Below the pieces are notes generated by a model. It worked only from the letters and a program-made list of their open reading frames with translations. It did no database searches and was not told where the DNA came from. Positions 1-6,525 of a DNA stretch of 6,705 bases are shown here, one piece after another (positions within the stretch are counted from its first letter, which is position 1; each line of letters opens with the position of its first letter). The position numbers were made by a program, and so were the translations under genes. The stretch is from Gammaproteobacteria bacterium (GTDB lineage Bacteria > Pseudomonadota > Gammaproteobacteria > UBA9339), in contig JAHIYS010000013.1 in assembly GCA_018814965.1 (NCBI GenBank), positions 1 through 6,705 of the forward strand, written 5' to 3'.

Positions 1-73
1 AAATATTGATATAAGAATTAAATGTCTGGTAGATCGTAATTTAAACATATGGGCTATATGAAAATACTATTTA

Positions 74-93
74 TTCTTTATAATTATAAAGAA
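74..93. repeat. 20-bp perfect palindrome
   Basis: The sequence TTCTTTATAATTATAAAGAA equals its own reverse complement over all 20 bases, and the flanking bases do not extend the symmetry. Each strand carries a TATAAT hexamer inside it. A dyad this long and exact could be a repressor operator, a symmetric -10 region or a hairpin (8-bp stem, AATT loop). No T-tract follows on either strand, so it is not a typical intrinsic terminator. The symmetry is read directly from the sequence; any function is inference, and AT-rich DNA makes palindromes more likely by chance. Confidence 0.5.
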
Positions 94-141
94 ACAATAT
101 TAAGAAAAACTTAATTGTTAAAAAAATGTTTGAGTTACTTT

Positions 142-162
142 GCAGCTGAAACTGCGCCTACC
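142..162 (-). repeat. REP-like hairpin with GGTAG head (solitary, degenerate)
   Basis: On the minus strand this reads GGTAGGCG followed by a short hairpin (stem GCAG/CTGC, 6-nt loop). The GGTAGGCG head is identical to the head of the larger palindrome at 3717-3742. REP elements of gammaproteobacteria typically have a GTAG or GGAG tetranucleotide beside a hairpin. This copy has a much shorter stem and a different loop, so it may be a decayed relative or a coincidence. Confidence 0.35.
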
Positions 163-178
163 GGGAGATGGAACCATA

Positions 179-202
179 ATGACCAAAATGAGATTTGGTC
201 AT
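179..202 (-). terminator. Stem-loop just after the dnaE stop, candidate terminator
   Basis: A perfect 9-bp inverted repeat (ATGACCAAA / TTTGGTCAT) with a 6-nt loop begins five bases past the dnaE TAA stop. Its position suggests a 3'-end structure for the dnaE mRNA. In the dnaE direction the bases after the stem are TATGGTTCC, with no U-tract, so it is not a textbook Rho-independent terminator. It may instead protect the 3' end. On the plus strand it is followed by a more T-rich stretch, so it could act in that direction too. Confidence 0.45.
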
Positions 203-207
203 ATTTA

Positions 208-3200
208 TTAATATACAAAACAAGATGTTGCGTCACCGAATTGATCTTTTAGCTTAATAAGCAATTCCTCTTTTGGATACACCTTCCACTCATCACCCAA
301 AACCAATTTAGCATTGGTTTGAGCTGCGTCATAAGCGATGAAAATTGGACAATCACCACCACGATACTGACTCAAGATATCATATAACTTATGCATCGTT
401 TCATTAGTAATTTCAACACTCACCAGCTTTAACAATAATCCTTTGGCATATATTTCTCGAGCCTGATCGAGATTCATAGCTTTAGTTGCCCTAATTCGAT
501 ATCCATTAGAAAAATGATCAACAACAACCTCTCCTTCAACAATAACCAATTGGTCCTCAACCAAACAAGATCTCGCTGAAGTAAAAGCTTCTGAAAACAT
601 GGTCACATCAACACTAGAGGTCATATCTTCCAATGAAATAACAGCCAAACGGTTTCCCGACTTAGTGGTAACAATTTTTAAAGATCTAACAAATCCTGCA
701 ATAAGTACTGCCTTACCAATTTCCGGCTCTAATTCGGTAATAGTGGCCCCAATAAATTTACTAAGTTCAGAAGCAAACTCTTCAATCGGATGACCAGCTA
801 AATAAAAACCAAGAACATCTTTCTCATGCTTAAGACGCTCCGCTTTAGACCAATCTTCGGCCAGCAAATATTCATGCGTCACTTCTTCTTCCGATAATAA
901 ACCACCAAACAAATCAATTTGACCTGACAGCCGGTGCCGCTCTTGTTGCCCTGCACTCTTTAAAGCAAGCTCAACGTTTAAGATAAGAGAGGCGCGATTA
1001 GGACCAATATTATCCATCGCTCCAGCATAAATTAAAGCCTCAAGAGATCTTTTGTTCACTTTATGAATATCAACTCTTTCACAAAGATCAAACAAACTCT
1101 TAAATGGTCCAGCAACATGACGCGCCTCTATAATAGCCTCAGCAGCAGCCTGTCCCACACCTTTCACCGCTCCAAGACCATATAAAATCTCACCATTGTC
1201 ACTAACGGTAAAATGGTAATTGCTACTATTTACATCCGGGGAATTAATCTTTAATTCTAAATTTCTACATTCACTTAAAAACAAAACAACCTTATCTGTA
1301 TTATCCATATCAGAAGATAAAACCGCCGCCATAAACTCTGCTGGATAATGAGTTTTAAGCCAAGCGGTTTGATAAGAAATTAATGCATACGCTGCGGAAT
1401 GTGATTTATTAAAACCGTAGCCTGCAAACTTTTCCATTAAATCAAAAATGCTGTTTGCTGCATGTTTATCAACACCATTTTTAGCCGCACCCTCAATGAA
1501 AATAGCTCTTTGTTGCGCCATCTCCTCCGGCTTTTTCTTACCCATTGCTCGCCGCAATAGATCAGCACTACCAAGAGTATAGCCTGCTAAACTCTGCGCC
1601 ATCCGCATTACTTGCTCTTGATAAATAGCAACCCCATATGTAGGACCCAAAATTGGCTCAAGCTTTGGATGAAGATATGTTATTCGCGCACGGCCATTTT
1701 TACGATCAACGATTTCATCTAACATTCCTGATTGCAAAACTCCAGGCCTAATAATTGCACCCATAGCTACAACATCGCTAAAACAGTCAGGTTTAAACCG
1801 TTTAATAAGATCACGAGAAATACGGGATTCAAATTGAAAAATCGCGGTAGTTTTTCCTGCTTGCAATAATTTATATGTAGCAGCATCATCTAGCGGCAAT
1901 AAAGTTATATCAATTGGTGACTCTCCTTTTTCCCTTAATTTAGCATTAATCGTTTTTAACGCCCAATCAATAATTGTCAAAGTACGAAGTCCTAAAAAGT
2001 CAAACTTCACTAAACCCATAGCTTCAACATCATCTTTATCTAACTGGGTAATGACCCCCTCACCATCTGATTCACAATAAAGCGGCATAAAATCGGTTAA
2101 TGCTGATGGTGCGACGACTACACCTCCGGCATGTTTACCAGCATTACGCACAATCCCCTCAAGTTTCATGGCTAAATCAATTAAAGTTCTAGTATCATCC
2201 TCTTGGGTATATTTTTGCTTTAATAACTCCTCTTCTTTTAAAGCCTGCTTAAGAGTGATCCCAATCGCAAATGGAATTAGTTTAGCAATCTTATCTACTT
2301 GACCATAAGGATATCCCAGCACTCTACCAACATCACGTACTACAGCACGCGCGGCCATAGTGCCATAAGTAATAATCTGGGCTACCTTCTCTCTACCATA
2401 ATGCTCAACAACATATGAAATCACGCGGTCACGGCCATCCATACAAAAATCTATATCAAAATCTGGTAATGAAACTCGATCTGGATTTAAAAATCTTTCA
2501 AAAAGCAATTCATGCTCGATCGGATCAAGATCGGTTATCCCAAGCGCATAGGCTACTAAAGATCCCGCTCCTGATCCTCTTCCTGGACCAACCGGAATCC
2601 CATTTCTTTTCGACCAGTTGATAAAATCAGCAACAATTAAAAAGTAACTAGCAAAACCCATTTGATTAATTACTTTTATTTCATACTCAAGCCGCTTAAC
2701 ATATTCATCTTGGATTGAAGCAAAATTATCCTTACCATTGAAGCTAACATGTAGTCTTTTCTCTAAGCCTAAGTAAGCTTCTTTAGCAAAAAATATTTCT
2801 GGGGTTGTGTCTTTGGGCACAGGAAAAATAGGAAGCATTGTTTTACCGAAAGTAAGCTCAACATTACAACGTTTTGATATCTCAACCGAATTAATCAAAC
2901 TCTCTGGAATATCATGAAATATTTCCGCCATCTCTTCGGGAGATCTTAAATACTGTTTTTCATTATATAAATGCGGTCTATTAGGATCATTTAAAATATT
3001 ACCACTGTGAATACAAACTCTAGCTTCGTGAGCTTCAAAATCCTGAGAATCCAAAAACCGTACCGCGTTAGTAGCAACCACAGGCAAATGCATTTTTACA
3101 GCCAAATCAATAGCCCTGCCTAAATACTCCTCTTCTCTTGCATGTCCAGTACGCTGTAATTCTAGGTAATAACGATCAGGAAAAGTTTTTTGCCAAAATC

Positions 3201-3663
3201 GTGAGAGAGTTTCTGCTCGCTCTAAATCATCTGCTAACAACGCCGATCCAACATCACCATTTTTAGCTCCTGAAAGTACTATCAAACCATCCGCTAATTC
3301 TTGTAACCATGAGCGCTTAACGATAGGTACTCCTAAGTATTGTCCCAAGGTATAAGACTTAGAGATAAGTTGTAATATATGGTGGTAACCACGTTGATTT
3401 TGCGCCAATAGCAATACCTTAAATGGCAAACCTTGCTCTTTCTCATTTTCAAGCCAAACATCCACACCAATAATAGGCTTAATCCCAAATGAAACAGCGG
3501 TTTTATAAAATTTTACGAGCGCAAAAAGATTGCTTTGATCGGTTAAAGCTACCGCAGGCATCCCATATTCAACACACTTAGGAAATAATTTCTCAATCCG
3601 TACGATACTATCGGAAATAGAATATTCAGTATGTAAATTCAGATGGATAAACTTGGGTGTCAT
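208..3663 (-). CDS. dnaE: DNA polymerase III subunit alpha (replicative polymerase)
   Basis: This is the catalytic subunit of the replicative polymerase, which extends primers at the fork and is held there by the beta clamp. It has 1151 residues, close to the 1160 of E. coli. Domains in order: N-terminal PHP (about 1-270, starting FIHLNLHTEYS), palm with the glycine-rich GPGRGSGAGS (359-368) and PDFDIDF, giving D401 and D403, third catalytic aspartate in VKFDF (D555), fingers with LLRRAMGKKK (702-711) and FAGYGFNKSHSAAYA (746-760), helix-hairpin-helix region (about 825-890), clamp-binding motif QIDLF (915-919) and OB fold (about 984-1065). The PHP motif is HLNLH, not HLHLH, so metal binding is probably lost as in E. 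coli and proofreading would need a separate DnaQ. Unusual: RPGV (639-642) where RPGP is expected, and ESRISRD where ESRGM(K/R)D is expected. Start: ATG at 3663 aligns with the E. coli N-terminus, but its SD is badly placed (see the promoter entry). The gene follows rnhB on the same strand. Confidence 0.98.
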   Translation of the reverse strand: MTPKFIHLNLHTEYSISDSIVRIEKLFPKCVEYGMPAVALTDQSNLFALVKFYKTAVSFGIKPIIGVDVWLENEKEQGLPFKVLLLAQNQRGYHHILQLISKSYTLGQYLGVPIVKRSWLQELADGLIVLSGAKNGDVGSALLADDLERAETLSRFWQKTFPDRYYLELQRTGHAREEEYLGRAIDLAVKMHLPVVATNAVRFLDSQDFEAHEARVCIHSGNILNDPNRPHLYNEKQYLRSPEEMAEIFHDIPESLINSVEISKRCNVELTFGKTMLPIFPVPKDTTPEIFFAKEAYLGLEKRLHVSFNGKDNFASIQDEYVKRLEYEIKVINQMGFASYFLIVADFINWSKRNGIPVGPGRGSGAGSLVAYALGITDLDPIEHELLFERFLNPDRVSLPDFDIDFCMDGRDRVISYVVEHYGREKVAQIITYGTMAARAVVRDVGRVLGYPYGQVDKIAKLIPFAIGITLKQALKEEELLKQKYTQEDDTRTLIDLAMKLEGIVRNAGKHAGGVVVAPSALTDFMPLYCESDGEGVITQLDKDDVEAMGLVKFDFLGLRTLTIIDWALKTINAKLREKGESPIDITLLPLDDAATYKLLQAGKTTAIFQFESRISRDLIKRFKPDCFSDVVAMGAIIRPGVLQSGMLDEIVDRKNGRARITYLHPKLEPILGPTYGVAIYQEQVMRMAQSLAGYTLGSADLLRRAMGKKKPEEMAQQRAIFIEGAAKNGVDKHAANSIFDLMEKFAGYGFNKSHSAAYALISYQTAWLKTHYPAEFMAAVLSSDMDNTDKVVLFLSECRNLELKINSPDVNSSNYHFTVSDNGEILYGLGAVKGVGQAAAEAIIEARHVAGPFKSLFDLCERVDIHKVNKRSLEALIYAGAMDNIGPNRASLILNVELALKSAGQQERHRLSGQIDLFGGLLSEEEVTHEYLLAEDWSKAERLKHEKDVLGFYLAGHPIEEFASELSKFIGATITELEPEIGKAVLIAGFVRSLKIVTTKSGNRLAVISLEDMTSSVDVTMFSEAFTSARSCLVEDQLVIVEGEVVVDHFSNGYRIRATKAMNLDQAREIYAKGLLLKLVSVEITNETMHKLYDILSQYRGGDCPIFIAYDAAQTNAKLVLGDEWKVYPKEELLIKLKDQFGDATSCFVY

Positions 3664-3699
3664 ATAAGAAATACTATCGATTCCTCAAAAAATTAGCAA
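3664..3699 (-). promoter_or_regulatory. dnaE start region: misplaced SD and possible near-leaderless promoter
   Basis: On the minus strand a GAGGA Shine-Dalgarno sequence (3682-3686) lies 18 nt before the dnaE ATG, too far for normal use. It is 9 nt before an in-frame ATT (3673-3675 read in reverse) that would add four residues; an in-frame TGA lies just upstream of it. Alternatively TTGCTA (3694-3699), a 17-nt spacer and TAGTAT (3671-3676) resemble a weak sigma70 promoter, with transcription starting within a base or two of the ATG. Each hexamer matches consensus at four of six positions. Both readings are inference. Confidence 0.3.
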
Positions 3700-3716
3700 T
3701 AAATTATCCTAACTTC

Positions 3717-3786
3717 GGTAGGCGGGGGCTTTAGCCCGCGCGAGTATGATGCCGTGTAATATCGCAGACTAAAGCCTGCGGCTACC
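3717..3786. repeat. Pair of facing REP-like palindromes (BIME-like element)
   Basis: Two REP-like units face each other across a 22-nt spacer. Unit 1 (3717-3742) is a GGTAG head plus a GC-rich hairpin with loop TTTA and one G·G mismatch. Unit 2 (3763-3786) is the inverted form: hairpin CGCAG/CTGCG with loop TAAA, then the complementary head CTACC. The two 24-nt arms pair with each other at 19 Watson-Crick positions plus one G·U, so the block could also fold as one long stem. The GTAG head beside a hairpin is the known hallmark of gammaproteobacterial REPs mobilised by REP-associated tyrosine transposases (RAYT). The block is far more GC-rich than its surroundings. No T-tract follows in the rnhB-to-dnaE direction, so it more likely shapes mRNA ends than terminates transcription. 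Confidence 0.7.
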
Positions 3787-3875
3787 AAATCATAACGTCA
3801 GAAGCTAATCCAGCTAATCCTTGCGGCTACCAAATTATAACGTCAGAAGCTAATCCTTGCGGCTACCAAATCATA
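3777..3875. repeat. Tandem direct repeats (about 36 bp) derived from a REP half
   Basis: Three head-to-tail copies each start with TGCGGCTACCAAAT, which is the end of REP unit 2 plus its flank. Copy 1 (3777-3821) is 45 nt because AGCTAATCC is duplicated at 3803-3811 and 3812-3820. Copy 2 (3822-3857) is 36 nt. Copy 3 (3858-3875) is an 18-nt partial that ends two bases before the rnhB stop codon. Full copies continue with TATAACGTCAGAAGCTAATC or the same with CATAACG. Divergence is one C/T difference (ATCATA versus ATTATA) plus the 9-bp duplication, so expansion looks recent, probably by slippage. There are no unique spacers, so this is not CRISPR. Confidence 0.85.
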
Positions 3876-3877
3876 TG

Positions 3878-4441
3878 CTATTTACAATATTGTCTTACTG
3901 GGGCAAAACTACGACGGTGGATCGGTGTTACTCCAAGCTGTTTTAATGCCAAAAGGTGTTTTGCGGTCCCATAGCCTTTATGGTTAGCAAAACCATATCC
4001 TGGATAAATCTCATCATATCGCACCATATCTAGATCACGAGCAACTTTAGCGACAATAGATGCAGCGCTTATAGCAGGGATTAAACTATCACCATTAATC
4101 ACACATTGGGCAGAACAAGCAACTTTGGGTAAAAATTGACCATCAACCTGAACATGATGCGGATTAACACTCAAAGCTTCAATAGCTCGTCCCATAGCAA
4201 GTAAACTCGCTTGCAAAATATTGACCTCATCAATCTCTTCTACACTCGCCATCCCTAGCGCCCAAGCTAAGCAATTATTTTTGATGATCTGCGATAAAAT
4301 CTCACGTTTTTTACTAGTTAGCTTCTTAGAGTCAGCCAGACCATCAATATGACGCGTTGGATCCAATATCACAGCAGCAGCCACCACAGGTCCAGCCAAA
4401 GGCCCCCTGCCCACCTCATCAACGCCAGCAATCAAATTCAT
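3878..4441 (-). CDS. rnhB: Ribonuclease HII
   Basis: This cytoplasmic endonuclease cuts RNA in RNA-DNA hybrids and starts removal of single ribonucleotides misincorporated in DNA. The protein has 187 residues, slightly shorter than the 198 of E. coli. The acidic catalytic set is visible: D8 and E9 in AGVDEVGRGPLAGPV, D100 in VQVDG, and D118 in INGDS. SAASIVAKVARD (125-136) and HKGYGT (154-159, with the tyrosine that senses the RNA-DNA junction in the family) are also typical. The start is firm: a TAG stop lies in frame directly before the ATG, and GGGGA sits 8 nt upstream. rnhB precedes dnaE on the same strand, an order kept in many gammaproteobacteria, but the 214-bp repeat-bearing gap may uncouple the two. 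The divergent trmJ gene occupies the place where lpxB would be expected. Confidence 0.97.
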   Translation of the reverse strand: MNLIAGVDEVGRGPLAGPVVAAAVILDPTRHIDGLADSKKLTSKKREILSQIIKNNCLAWALGMASVEEIDEVNILQASLLAMGRAIEALSVNPHHVQVDGQFLPKVACSAQCVINGDSLIPAISAASIVAKVARDLDMVRYDEIYPGYGFANHKGYGTAKHLLALKQLGVTPIHRRSFAPVRQYCK

Positions 4442-4449
4442 CTATTCTA

Positions 4450-4495
4450 TCCCCAATTATTTGCTTCATTTTAGCTTTTGCCGGTAGTTTTACAA
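4450..4495 (-). promoter_or_regulatory. Candidate rnhB promoter and ribosome binding site
   Basis: On the minus strand TTGTAA (4490-4495), a 16-nt spacer and TAAAAT (4468-4473) match the sigma70 consensus at four and five of six positions. Transcription would begin about 20-25 nt before the rnhB ATG. The leader then includes the Shine-Dalgarno sequence GGGGA (4450-4454), 8 nt from the ATG. The match is by eye. Confidence 0.45.
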
Positions 4496-4576
4496 CCTAA
4501 AATACCAATATTTAATTTCCAGCTATTTAATTAAGATAATAATTAACCATAAACTCAATTATTTGCTTTCTAAAAC

Positions 4577-4611
4577 TTCTTATTCAGTAATCTTTAAATT
4601 ATACTAACTGC
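4577..4611 (+). promoter_or_regulatory. Candidate trmJ promoter placing the transcript start at the ATG
   Basis: TATACT (4600-4605) matches the -10 consensus at five of six positions. A weak -35 candidate, TTCTTA (4577-4582), lies 17 nt upstream. With standard geometry transcription would begin at 4612, the A of the trmJ start codon. No Shine-Dalgarno-like purine run is present between 4591 and 4611. A leaderless trmJ mRNA is therefore plausible, though an upstream promoter with SD-independent initiation is also possible. Confidence 0.35.
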
Positions 4612-5379
4612 ATGAATAATAATATTCGAATTGTACTTGTTAATACTTCGCATCCTGGCAATATCGGCGCTGTTGCTAGAGCCATGAAAACCATGCAGCT
4701 AGAAAACCTATATTTAGTCAATCCCAAAGAGTTTCCAAACGTCAACGCCACCGCCATGGCAGCAGGAGCTGATGATATTTTAGCCAAAGCAACTGTAACT
4801 AAATCACTTCAAGAAGCACTACATGACACCAAAATTGTATTTGGCACTAGCACCCGTTTTCGCGTTTTACAATTACCTCCTCTAAATCCAAAAGAAGCAG
4901 CCAAAATCATCACAAACGAAGGAAAAGCTCATGAGGTCGCGATAGTATTTGGTAGAGAGAATAATGGATTAAGCAATGAAGAGTTAGAGATGTGTAACTA
5001 CCAGGTCTATATTCCAACAGACCCTATATTTAGCTCTTTAAACCTTGCTGCAGCGGTACAATTGATTGCCTATGAGATTAAAATGACCGAGCAACCAAAT
5101 ACCAGCTTTAATTCATCGCCGATAGAATTAGCAAGCTCAGATGAGATCCAATATTTTTATCAACATCTACAACAAACTCTTTTGGATGTTAATTTTTTAT
5201 ATCATAAGAACCAAGATCTTTTAATGGCGAAACTAAAACGCATGTTTAATAAAACTCAGTTAGAAAAAAAAGAGGTCAGCATTTTACGCGGGATTCTGAC
5301 AGCAATAAACACAAAAACCAAATCTGGATTGCCGCGCAAAACTAAAAACGTTTCGCTCGCAATGACAGAAAAGGAATAA
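4612..5379 (+). CDS. trmJ: tRNA (cytidine/uridine-32-2'-O-)-methyltransferase TrmJ
   Basis: This SPOUT-class (knotted, SAM-dependent) enzyme is expected to methylate the 2'-O of C or U at tRNA position 32 and to act as a dimer. It has 255 residues, similar to E. coli TrmJ. The three family motifs are present: NTSHPGNIGAVARAMKTM (11-28, with R23), IVFGRENNGLSNEEL (111-125) and IPTDPIFSSLNLAAAVQLIA (134-153, with S142). GTSTRFR (78-84) matches the E. coli GTSARSR segment. A helical C-terminal part (about 175-235, including VSILRGILTAI) follows the SPOUT domain, ending in a basic, low-complexity tail. The ATG at 4612 gives an N-terminus (MNNNIRIVLVNTSHPGN) that lines up with E. coli, so the start is likely correct despite the missing SD. 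The gene heads a compact operon with the cysteine desulfurase, as trmJ lies next to isc genes elsewhere. Confidence 0.95.
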   Translation: MNNNIRIVLVNTSHPGNIGAVARAMKTMQLENLYLVNPKEFPNVNATAMAAGADDILAKATVTKSLQEALHDTKIVFGTSTRFRVLQLPPLNPKEAAKIITNEGKAHEVAIVFGRENNGLSNEELEMCNYQVYIPTDPIFSSLNLAAAVQLIAYEIKMTEQPNTSFNSSPIELASSDEIQYFYQHLQQTLLDVNFLYHKNQDLLMAKLKRMFNKTQLEKKEVSILRGILTAINTKTKSGLPRKTKNVSLAMTEKE

Positions 5380-5382
5380 AAA
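5371..5382 (+). promoter_or_regulatory. Ribosome binding site of the cysteine desulfurase, inside the trmJ end
   Basis: AAGGA (5371-5375) lies in the last codons of trmJ, 7 nt before the ATG at 5383. The trmJ stop TAA (5377-5379) falls between SD and start, so ribosomes ending trmJ sit on the next initiation site. This favours translational coupling and supports the chosen start. Confidence 0.75.
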
Positions 5383-6525
5383 ATGAGTAAGCCAATATAT
5401 TTAGACTACATGTCCACCACCCCAATTGACCCCAGAGTTAGGGAAAAAATGTTACCCTATTTAGAGGATTTTTTTGGCAACCCAGCCTCAAAACACTATT
5501 ATGGATATCAAGCACATGCAGCAGTTGAAGAAGCCCGATCTCAAGTAGCAAATTTAATTAGCTGTGATCCTAAAAATATCATTTGGACTTCAGGCGCTAC
5601 CGAAGCAAATAATTTAGCTATAAAAGGGGCCTCATTATTCTATCAGCGCCAAGGTAAGCATATAATTACCTCTAAAACCGAACATAAATCCATACTTGAT
5701 CCCTGCGAGTACTTAGAAACCATAGGGTTTGAAATCACCTACCTAACCCCAAAATCAGATGGTTTAATTGACCTTAGAGAATTAGAACAAGCTTTACGCC
5801 AAGACACTATTCTAGTTTCTATCATGCATGTAAACAATGAAACCGGAGTTATTCAAGATATTGCAAAAATTGGTGAAATCACTCACTCAAAAGGGATACT
5901 ACTACATGTTGATGCAGCACAAAGCGCTGGAAAAATCCCCTTAAACTTACAGAAACTAAAAATAGATTTAATCTCATTTTCTGCCCATAAAATTTATGGA
6001 CCAAAAGGTATCGGTGCGTTATATATTAGATCCACTCCTAAATTACATTTAGTCCCACAAATTCATGGTGGTAGCCAAGAAAATAATTTACGCGCTGGCA
6101 CCCTTGCCACCCATCAAATCGTTGGCATGGGGGAAGCTTTTAATATTGCATCCCAAGAAATGATAACAGAAGGCAAACATATCTTAGAGCTGCAAGAAAA
6201 ACTATGGCAGGGAATTAAAAATCTGGGAGATGTTTATATCAATGGATCACTTGAAAATAGGATCCCTGGTAATTTGAATATTAGCTTTAGCAACATAAAT
6301 GGCGAACTTTTAATTGCTGCCTTAAAAGATCTAGCATTATCATCAGTTTCTGCATGTACTCAAACAGCTTTTGAAGGATCATATGTACTAAAAGCTATGG
6401 GCATACGAGATGATCTAATTTCTAATAACATCCGATTTTCCTTTGGAAGATTTACTACCAAATCTGAGATTGATTTTGCAATAAAACATATCAACGATAC
6501 CGTTACCAAATTAAGGGGAATATAA
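5383..6525 (+). CDS. iscS: Cysteine desulfurase, IscS/NifS type (PLP-dependent)
   Basis: The enzyme takes sulfur from L-cysteine, giving alanine and an enzyme-bound persulfide for Fe-S clusters, tRNA thiolation or other uses. Visible features: PLP lysine K203 in SFSAHKIYGPKGIGALY, H101 in SKTEHKS, D177 and Q180 in HVDAAQS, and catalytic C325 in SSVSACT, on the long loop typical of the IscS-like group. These residues sit three positions lower than in E. coli IscS (K206, H104, C328), so there are no net indels between them. The protein ends at 380, whereas E. coli IscS has 404 residues and uses its C-terminal tail to contact IscU. Segments that are strongly conserved in IscS differ here: DYMSTTPID for DYSATTPVD, HGGSQENNLRAGTL for HGGGHERGMRSGTL, and ACTQTAFEGS for ACTSASLEPS. 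It may be a second, iscU-independent paralog, so the symbol is provisional. It lies 3 nt after trmJ, without iscR before it or iscU after it. Confidence 0.9.
   Translation: MSKPIYLDYMSTTPIDPRVREKMLPYLEDFFGNPASKHYYGYQAHAAVEEARSQVANLISCDPKNIIWTSGATEANNLAIKGASLFYQRQGKHIITSKTEHKSILDPCEYLETIGFEITYLTPKSDGLIDLRELEQALRQDTILVSIMHVNNETGVIQDIAKIGEITHSKGILLHVDAAQSAGKIPLNLQKLKIDLISFSAHKIYGPKGIGALYIRSTPKLHLVPQIHGGSQENNLRAGTLATHQIVGMGEAFNIASQEMITEGKHILELQEKLWQGIKNLGDVYINGSLENRIPGNLNISFSNINGELLIAALKDLALSSVSACTQTAFEGSYVLKAMGIRDDLISNNIRFSFGRFTTKSEIDFAIKHINDTVTKLRGI
6513..6525 (+). promoter_or_regulatory. Ribosome binding site of the downstream COG3323-like gene
   Basis: AAGGGGA (6513-6519) lies inside the end of the desulfurase gene, 6 nt before the ATG at 6526. 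It is the strongest SD in the window and supports 6526 as a true start. Confidence 0.75.

Noticed and set aside
95..117. Second hairpin (CAAT..TAAG / CTTAATTG, loop AAAAA) next to the 20-bp palindrome
   Set aside because: It is AT-only apart from the ends and needs a 2-nt bulge; chance pairing in AT-rich DNA is a sufficient explanation.
1..207. A short gene or the accA gene downstream of dnaE
   Set aside because: No frame in this stretch gives a recognisable protein or an SD-supported start; the usual accA sequence is not visible here.
599..793. Plus-strand open frame of 64 codons
   Set aside because: It lies wholly inside dnaE on the opposite strand, has no SD and no recognisable protein; it is a shadow frame.
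2415..2621. Plus-strand open frame of 68 codons
   Set aside because: It is antisense to the catalytic palm region of dnaE, whose motifs explain the sequence.
3717..3786. Rho-independent terminator for rnhB
   Set aside because: The hairpins are strong, but no U-tract follows in the rnhB direction and the GGTAG heads fit REP elements better.
3777..3875. CRISPR-like direct repeats
   Set aside because: Copies are head to tail without unique spacers, one is partial, and there are no cas genes; this is a simple tandem repeat.
4599..4787. Minus-strand open frame of 62 codons over the start of trmJ
   Set aside because: It is antisense to the conserved TrmJ motif 1 and resembles no family; the apparent hydrophobic composition is a by-product of the trmJ codons.
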